Below, one piece after another: positions 59,067-64,000 of a stretch of 64,000 nt of DNA. The translations under genes were made by a program, and so were the position numbers. Origin of the DNA: Hyphomicrobiales bacterium. GTDB taxonomy: Bacteria > Pseudomonadota > Alphaproteobacteria > Rhizobiales > Rhizobiaceae. Below the pieces are notes generated by a model that saw only the letters and a list, made by a program, of their open reading frames with translations, did not search any database and had not been told where the DNA came from. Where the stretch lies: assembly GCA_900466945.1 (NCBI GenBank), contig UBNV01000010.1:124001-188000 (forward strand), given 5' to 3'. Position 1 is the stretch's first letter. Each line of letters begins with the position of its first letter.

Positions 59067-60998
59067 ATGGCAACAGCCGTTCAATTCCGCCTCGAAAACG
59101 CGTGGCATCCGGTGGAGGGCGACCATTGCGGCGCCTTCGTCTTCACGCTGGTCAATCTCTCCGACGTGGCGCTTTCCGATTTCAAGCTCGCCTATACGTC
59201 GCTGACCCGCGTGAAGGACCTGGAAGAGCCGATCCTCGAAAACGCCGTCTTCCTGAAGCGCAATGCCAACTTCCATCAGTTCGCGCCGCCGGCAGGCTTC
59301 GTGCTGCAGCCGGGTGCTTCCTGGACCTTCCGGGTCGGTGGCCTGTGGCGCCCAGCCAAACACAGGACGGATGGGGCGAAATCCGCCTACATCACCCTCT
59401 CCACCGGCCAGCATGCGGCCGTCGCGGTCGCGGATCTGATGCTAGGTGGTGGTCACAGTGCGCCGCCTCCGGCCTTGCTGCCTGAGGGCAAGGTGTCTCA
59501 GCCTTTCGCCATGCTCCCATGGCCGGCCTCGGCCGAGCTCGTGGCAGGCGAAGGTTTCCCCGTCGCGCTTCATCCGGCGGAAGGCGCCTCGCTCGTCGAG
59601 CTGCGCGCCGTCGAAAATGTGCTGCGTCTCTTCTGCCGGCTCTTTGCGGTCGGTCACGCGCCGCTGTCGCTGGCACCGGTGCATCAGGGGCGGGCGATCT
59701 CGCTCAAGTCCGACGAGGCGCTTGGTGCCTCCGCCTATCGGCTGGACTTTGCCGCTGACGGCATCACGCTCGCCTATGGCGATGTCGCGGGCCTGCAATA
59801 TGCAATGACCCTGCTCTCCCAGATGCTGCATGGTGCGCGCTCCCAGCCGGAGACGTTCCGCTTCCCCGCATCAGGCACGATCGCCGACAAGCCACGCTAC
59901 GACTGGCGCGGTTGCCATCTCGATGTCTCCCGCCAGTTCTTCCCCGTTGCAGACGTCAAACGCCTGATCGACATCCTCGCCTGGTTCCGGATGAACACCT
60001 TCCACTGGCACCTCTCGGACGACGAAGCCTGGCGTCTGGAAATCAAGGCCTTCCCGCAGTTGACGACGCTTGGCGTCTTGCGCGGTCCCGACGAGCTGCT
60101 CCTGCCGCAGCTCGGCAATGGCGCCGAGCCGGTCGGTGGTTTCTACGCCCAGGACGAGGTGCGCGACATCGTCGCCCATGCGGCTGCCCTACAGGTCGAG
60201 GTGGTGCCGGAGATCGATGTGCCCGGCCACAGCACGGCCATGCTGGTTGCCCTGCCTGAGCTCGTCGACGGGCAGGAGGCGCCTGATAGTTATCGCTCGG
60301 TCCAAGGCTATCCGAACAACGCGCTCAACCCGGCGATCGAATACACCTACGAGGTGCTGGGCAAGGTGTTCGACGAAATGGTCGAGCTCTTCCCGTCGAA
60401 GCTTATCCATATCGGCGGCGACGAAGTGGCGGCCAATACCTGGATGGCATCGCCGCTCGCGCGGAAACTGATGGAGCAGGAAGGCATCGAAGGCACCTTT
60501 GGGCTGCAGAGCTATTTCATGAAGCGTATCCAGAAGATGCTGGCCGAGCGCGGGCGCAAGCTCGCCGGCTGGGACGAAGTCAGCCATGGCGGCGGCGTCG
60601 ATCCCGAGGGCACATTGCTGATGGCCTGGCAGAAGCCTGAGGTCGGGCTGGAACTCGCCAAGGCAGGCTATGACGTCGTCATGACGCCGGGACAGGCCTA
60701 TTATCTCGACATGGTGCAGGACGAGGCCTTCCAGGAGCCGGGTGCGAGCTGGGCCGGCACCGTGCCGCCGCACCATACCTATACTTACGAGGCGGTCGCC
60801 GAGTTTCCGCCGGAGCTCGCGGCCCGCATGCGCGGCGTTCAGGCCTGCATCTGGTGCGAACACTTCTTGACCCGTGACTACTTCAATCACCTCGTCTTCC
60901 CGCGGCTTCCGGCCATTGCCGAGGCCGCCTGGACCCCGAAGGACAACAAGGACTGGCTGCGGTTTGCCGCCATCGTTCGTTTGAGCCCCCGCTACTGA
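59067..60998 (+). CDS. Cytoplasmic GH20 beta-N-acetylhexosaminidase
   Basis: A 643-aa exo-hydrolase that removes terminal beta-GlcNAc or beta-GalNAc by substrate-assisted catalysis. Residues about 1-125 form a beta-rich, carbohydrate-binding-like domain (CHB_HEX type), residues about 150-270 the GH20b domain (GASAYRLDFAADGITLAYGDVAGLQYAMTLLSQML) and residues about 275-640 the catalytic barrel (YDWRGCHLDVSRQFFPV; RMNTFHWHLSDDEAWRLEI). The catalytic Asp452-Glu453 pair lies in HIGGDEVAANTW. There is no signal peptide, so it acts inside the cell on an imported disaccharide or glycoconjugate. The GlcNAc it frees feeds NagK and NagA. Confidence 0.95.
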   Translation: MATAVQFRLENAWHPVEGDHCGAFVFTLVNLSDVALSDFKLAYTSLTRVKDLEEPILENAVFLKRNANFHQFAPPAGFVLQPGASWTFRVGGLWRPAKHRTDGAKSAYITLSTGQHAAVAVADLMLGGGHSAPPPALLPEGKVSQPFAMLPWPASAELVAGEGFPVALHPAEGASLVELRAVENVLRLFCRLFAVGHAPLSLAPVHQGRAISLKSDEALGASAYRLDFAADGITLAYGDVAGLQYAMTLLSQMLHGARSQPETFRFPASGTIADKPRYDWRGCHLDVSRQFFPVADVKRLIDILAWFRMNTFHWHLSDDEAWRLEIKAFPQLTTLGVLRGPDELLLPQLGNGAEPVGGFYAQDEVRDIVAHAAALQVEVVPEIDVPGHSTAMLVALPELVDGQEAPDSYRSVQGYPNNALNPAIEYTYEVLGKVFDEMVELFPSKLIHIGGDEVAANTWMASPLARKLMEQEGIEGTFGLQSYFMKRIQKMLAERGRKLAGWDEVSHGGGVDPEGTLLMAWQKPEVGLELAKAGYDVVMTPGQAYYLDMVQDEAFQEPGASWAGTVPPHHTYTYEAVAEFPPELAARMRGVQACIWCEHFLTRDYFNHLVFPRLPAIAEAAWTPKDNKDWLRFAAIVRLSPRY

Positions 60999-61011
60999 GG
61001 ATCCGAATCTC

Positions 61012-62451
61012 ATGACCTTCCGCATCGCTGTCGGCGGTATCCATACCGAATGCTCAACCTCGTCTCCCGTTTTGATGCAGCCGGAAGATTTTCGCGTGCT
61101 GCGCGGGCCGGACCTGCTGGCGCATGAGTATTTCGACTTCCTCGAAGCGGAGGGTGTCGAGCATCTGCCGCTCCTGCATGCGCGTGCGGTTCCGGGTGGT
61201 CCCTTGGCACGGGCCACCTATGAAGGCTTCAAAGCGGAGTTTCTCGACCGGCTGAAGGCCACACTGCCGATCGATGGGCTTTATCTCGCCATGCATGGCG
61301 CGATGAATGTCGAGGGCATGGATGATGCCGAGGGTGACTGGATTTCGGCGGCGCGCGCAGTTGTCGGGCCTGATGTCCCGGTTGCGGCGAGCTACGACCT
61401 GCATGGCAATGTCACGCAGAAGATTATCGACCAGCTGGACATATTTGCCGGGTATCGCACCGCCCCGCATATCGATGTGCGCGAGACCATGGTGCGTGCC
61501 TGGTCGATGCTGTTGCGAGCACTGAAGAGTGGCGAGAAGCCGGGCGTTGCCTGGGCGCCGGTTCCGGTGCTCCTGCCCGGTGAACGGACGTCGACCGAGG
61601 ACGAGCCGGCGAAGAGCCTCTATCTGAAGCTGCCGGGGCACGACGCCATGGCAGGCATCTGGGACGCCAACCTGATGGTGGGCTATGTCTGGGCTGACGA
61701 GCCGCGCGGCACGGCCTGCGCCGTCGTCACCGCTGTCGACAAGGCTGCGGCGGACAAGGTCGCGGCTGCCATTGCGCAATCCTATTGGGATGCACGCGAG
61801 AACTTCCGCTTTGGTCCAGTCACGGGTCCGCTCGCGGACATGCTCGACATCGCCGAGCGCACCGAGACACGGCCGATTATCCTCGCTGACTCCGGCGACA
61901 ACCCGACCGGGGGTGGCGTTGGCGATCGGGCAGATGTGCTCAAGGCGCTTCTGGCGCGGTCGATCGATGATGTGTTGATCGCCGGCATTACCGACCGACC
62001 CGCGGTCGAACGCTGCTTTGCCGTCGGTGCCGGCGCGCGGGTGTCGTTGAAGGTCGGTGGTTCGCTCGATCCGGCAAGCCCTTCTGTCGACGTGGAGGCG
62101 GATGTCGTCTTCCTCGACAATCCGGGTTCGGCTGCCGAACAACAGGCTGTGGTCAAGATCGGTGGCATCACGCTGGTGCTCGCGGCGCGGCGTCGGCCCT
62201 ATCACAACATCGCGGATTTCACCCGGCTCGGTCTCGATCCGACCAGAGTGCGGTTGCTCGTCGTCAAGTCTGGCTATCTTTCGCCGGAGCTTGCGCCGAT
62301 CGCCAATCCCAACCTGATGGCGCTGACGGACGGCGTGATCAACCAGGATATCGAAAACCTGCCGAGCCATCGCCGCCACCAGCCCAGCTATCCCTTCGTC
62401 AAGGATTTCAGCTATACGGCGAAGGTCTTCTTCTCGACGCGATTCCCTTGA
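61012..62451 (+). CDS. MlrC/M81-family metallohydrolase, copy 2
   Basis: A 479-aa M81 protein, clearly a relative of the product at 54843-56324 but divergent. Corresponding metal-site segments are GGIHTECSTSSP, AASYDLHGNVT and LADSGDNPTGGGVGDRADVL. The C-terminal MlrC_C domain contains the VVKIGGITLVLAARRRPYHNIADF and LLVVKSGYLSPELAPIANPN blocks. It starts 13 nt after the GH20 gene with GAGG upstream. Having one copy in each of two divergent operons suggests two different substrates or successive cleavages of the same compound. Substrate unknown. Confidence 0.9.
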   Translation: MTFRIAVGGIHTECSTSSPVLMQPEDFRVLRGPDLLAHEYFDFLEAEGVEHLPLLHARAVPGGPLARATYEGFKAEFLDRLKATLPIDGLYLAMHGAMNVEGMDDAEGDWISAARAVVGPDVPVAASYDLHGNVTQKIIDQLDIFAGYRTAPHIDVRETMVRAWSMLLRALKSGEKPGVAWAPVPVLLPGERTSTEDEPAKSLYLKLPGHDAMAGIWDANLMVGYVWADEPRGTACAVVTAVDKAAADKVAAAIAQSYWDARENFRFGPVTGPLADMLDIAERTETRPIILADSGDNPTGGGVGDRADVLKALLARSIDDVLIAGITDRPAVERCFAVGAGARVSLKVGGSLDPASPSVDVEADVVFLDNPGSAAEQQAVVKIGGITLVLAARRRPYHNIADFTRLGLDPTRVRLLVVKSGYLSPELAPIANPNLMALTDGVINQDIENLPSHRRHQPSYPFVKDFSYTAKVFFSTRFP

Positions 62452-62464
62452 GACATTGATGTCG

Positions 62465-62485
62465 GTGCCGCCCTTCCGGCGGCAC
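62465..62485 (+). other. Intercistronic hairpin before the MFS gene
   Basis: Perfect 8-bp stem GTGCCGCC / GGCGGCAC with a 5-nt loop, 13 nt after the MlrC stop, without a U-tract. It probably tunes expression of the downstream transporter rather than ending transcription. Confidence 0.5.
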
Positions 62486-62510
62486 GATCCCCAACCCGAT
62501 TGTACCCTTG

Positions 62511-63722
62511 ATGTTGTCCTCCTTTTCGGTGGTCTATCGCCACAAGCCGATCCGGGTCAGTGCGGCCGCGATCTTCTTCTTCGGCTTCTCTGGCGCTGCG
62601 ACGTCGCCCTACATGTCGTTGATCGGTATCCGTGAACTCGGACTGTCGGACGCCGTCTATTCGGTGTTGATCTTCCTGGCGGCGGTGGTGAATGTCAGCG
62701 CCAGCGTGACCGCCGGTATCATTGCGGACAGGCTCGGCCATTTCCGGTCGCCGATGATCCTCGCCGCCATCTTCGGCATCGTCGGCTTCGGGCTCGTCTA
62801 TGTAGTGCCAACGCCTGTCATGTTTGCCATCGCGACGCTGGTCTTGATCCCGGTCTTCGGCACGATCAATTCGCTGATCTTCGCCAATATCCGGGCGGTT
62901 TCCTCGGGCATGGCCGTGCGCGAGCTGATGGCGGTGAATTCTGCCGTCCGCGCCATTCTCTCCGCCTCCTGGGTCCTCGTGCCCGGTATTGTCGGAGCGT
63001 TGCTCGTTGGCCAGCCAAGCATGCTGCCGGCCTTCCTGCTCGCGAGCCTCGCCTGCCTGGTCTGTCTCCTGCTCTTCGTTTTCGGGCTTGATCGCCTGCC
63101 ACCGGTGCAAGAGGGGGAGCGGCAGCATTATTCCTTCTTCCGTTCCATCCGCCAGATCGGCTCGGCAAGTGTGTTGCCAAGGCTTTTGGCGATCTCGCTT
63201 ATCTCGGCTATGCTGCATGCCAATGGCACTGTCCTGCCGCTAATCGTCACCGGCAAGGCCGGCGGAACACCGGCCGATGTCGGCGTGATCGTCGGTATCG
63301 TCGCCTTTCTCGAAATCATCTTCATCCTGTTCTGGGGATGGGTCGAAGCGCGGACCTCCATCCTTTTCGCCATGGTCACGGCAGCGCTGATCTATTGCAG
63401 CTATCTCGTTTTCCTCGGCCTCGCCGACCGTCCGATGGACGTCTATCTGCTCACGCTTGTCGCGGGCCTCGGGGCGGCCGGCATCATCGCGATCCCAATC
63501 ACCTATCTGCAGAACCTGATCGCCGATCGCGCCGGACTTGGCAGTTCGCTGATTGCGGTCAACATCTTCTTGAGCGGAGGCATGGCCTCGCTGATGTTTG
63601 CGCTTGGCACCAGCATCAGCGACTATGCAGGCACAGCAATCATCGCCTCGATTGCGGGAGCCATCGGAGTCGGCCTGCTCTGGCTGCTTGATCGAGCGCC
63701 GCAGGCGAAAGCAAAAGGTTGA
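62511..63722 (+). CDS. MFS transporter (sugar-efflux-like)
   Basis: A 403-aa major facilitator with about twelve hydrophobic segments. Between helices 2 and 3 the loop [14 protein letters not shown] matches the MFS GxxxDRxGxR motif in relaxed form. The general look (early [22 protein letters not shown]; late [19 protein letters not shown]) is that of SetA/SetB-type sugar efflux proteins rather than importers. The ATG at 62511 follows an in-frame TTG. Given the dedicated ABC importer nearby, export of excess sugar or a by-product is a reasonable role, but direction is not provable from sequence. Confidence 0.85.
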   Translation: MLSSFSVVYRHKPIRVSAAAIFFFGFSGAATSPYMSLIGIRELGLSDAVYSVLIFLAAVVNVSASVTAGIIADRLGHFRSPMILAAIFGIVGFGLVYVVPTPVMFAIATLVLIPVFGTINSLIFANIRAVSSGMAVRELMAVNSAVRAILSASWVLVPGIVGALLVGQPSMLPAFLLASLACLVCLLLFVFGLDRLPPVQEGERQHYSFFRSIRQIGSASVLPRLLAISLISAMLHANGTVLPLIVTGKAGGTPADVGVIVGIVAFLEIIFILFWGWVEARTSILFAMVTAALIYCSYLVFLGLADRPMDVYLLTLVAGLGAAGIIAIPITYLQNLIADRAGLGSSLIAVNIFLSGGMASLMFALGTSISDYAGTAIIASIAGAIGVGLLWLLDRAPQAKAKG

Positions 63723-63738
63723 GGGATCGAGGATCGTA

Positions 63739-64000
63739 ATGTCTCGGAAACATGCGTCAAAACCCCTCCTCGAGATCTGCATCGACGATATTGCCGGGCT
63801 CGATGCTGCCGTCGCCGGCGGCGCCGACCGGATCGAGCTCTGCTCGGCGCTCGGCTCGGGCGGTCTCACGCCGTCCCGCGGCTTCATGTTCGTTGCCGCG
63901 CATGCACCGATCCCCGTCTATGCCCTGATCCGTCCGCGCGCCGGTGGATTCCTCTATTGCGAGGCGGAGGTTTCGGTGATGGAGGCCGATGTTGCGGCCG
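63739..64000 (+). CDS. cutC: CutC-family protein, 5' part (cut by window end)
   Basis: The first 87 codons are visible: [50 protein letters not shown]..., then [20 protein letters not shown]. These are the hallmark strands of the CutC TIM-barrel family (LEICIDD, [19 protein letters not shown], IRPRxGxFxY). The name comes from copper tolerance in E. coli, but a direct copper role is doubtful, and the gene is often found beside amino-sugar and glycoside genes in Alphaproteobacteria, as here. Starts 16 nt after the MFS gene stop with GAGGA upstream. Because the frame leaves the window open, the 3' end cannot be judged. Confidence 0.93.
   Translation, partial: MSRKHASKPLLEICIDDIAGLDAAVAGGADRIELCSALGSGGLTPSRGFMFVAAHAPIPVYALIRPRAGGFLYCEAEVSVMEADVAA

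Noticed and set aside
61054..62379. Minus-strand frame of 441 codons antisense to MlrC copy 2
   Set aside because: Shadow of a conserved M81 gene; Arg/His-rich and without ribosome site.

Overview
The window looks like a chromosome (or large replicon) segment of a facultatively phototrophic member of the Rhizobiaceae or a close relative, that is, an aerobic anoxygenic phototroph in the Rhizobiales. Three things support this: about half of a purple-bacterial photosynthesis gene cluster (PGC) with alphaproteobacterial gene order; GC-rich palindromic intergenic repeats of the type scattered through Rhizobium genomes; and a dense set of rhizobial-style ABC sugar/amino-acid uptake operons, each with its own GntR or RpiR regulator.

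Region 1 (1-22 kb) is the PGC half. It runs from the 3' part of hemA and idi (+ strand), through the long leftward superoperon bchCXYZ - small PufQ-position gene - pufBALMC, the leftward crtEF pair, the divergent crtDC pair, and the leftward bchIDO-crtIB operon, which ends in a previously unlisted 54-codon membrane ORF. Almost all genes overlap by 4 nt (ATGA/GTGA). Sites of the form TGT-N12-ACA (PpsR/CrtJ type) sit in front of bchC, between crtE and crtD, and in front of bchI. At the first two, a degenerate second copy lies exactly 8 bp away. The other PGC half (bchFNBHLM, puhA, bchP, bchG, acsF, ppsR) is outside the window.

Region 2 (22-30.5 kb) is a sulfide/persulfide-type locus: a BigR/SqrR-like ArsR repressor with two spaced cysteines, a DUF2892 membrane protein, and a two-gene RND efflux system. 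A DUF442 (TIGR01244/Blh-like) gene is divergent from it and broken by a nonsense codon and a frameshift. Next come an unassigned winged-helix-like protein, an orphan CheW and an orphan ParA.

Region 3 (30.5-43 kb) holds two uptake systems. One is a YtfQRT-YjfF-type galactofuranose ABC importer ending in a GntR/FadR regulator. The other is a PotABCD-like importer with a Tat-type binding protein, followed by an Asp/Glu/hydantoin racemase and a GNAT protein, controlled by a divergent GntR/FCD regulator.

Region 4 (43-64 kb) is a large amino-sugar catabolic island. Leftward: a GntR/UTRA regulator, a SIS-domain sugar isomerase/deaminase, nagA, nagK and a GNAT. Rightward: a Gfo/Idh oxidoreductase and a complete CUT1 ABC importer. 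Then two divergent operons flank a perfect 8+6+8 inverted repeat. The left one has an NTF2-like protein, an MlrC/M81 hydrolase and a D-threonine-aldolase/DSD1-like PLP enzyme. The right one has RidA, an RpiR regulator, an SDR, a cytoplasmic GH20 hexosaminidase, a second MlrC, an MFS exporter and cutC. Together they suggest import of a beta-linked GlcNAc compound, intracellular hydrolysis, and conversion to fructose-6-phosphate, with a still undefined peptide or D-amino-acid branch. No rRNA, tRNA, CRISPR array, IS element or phage gene was recognised.
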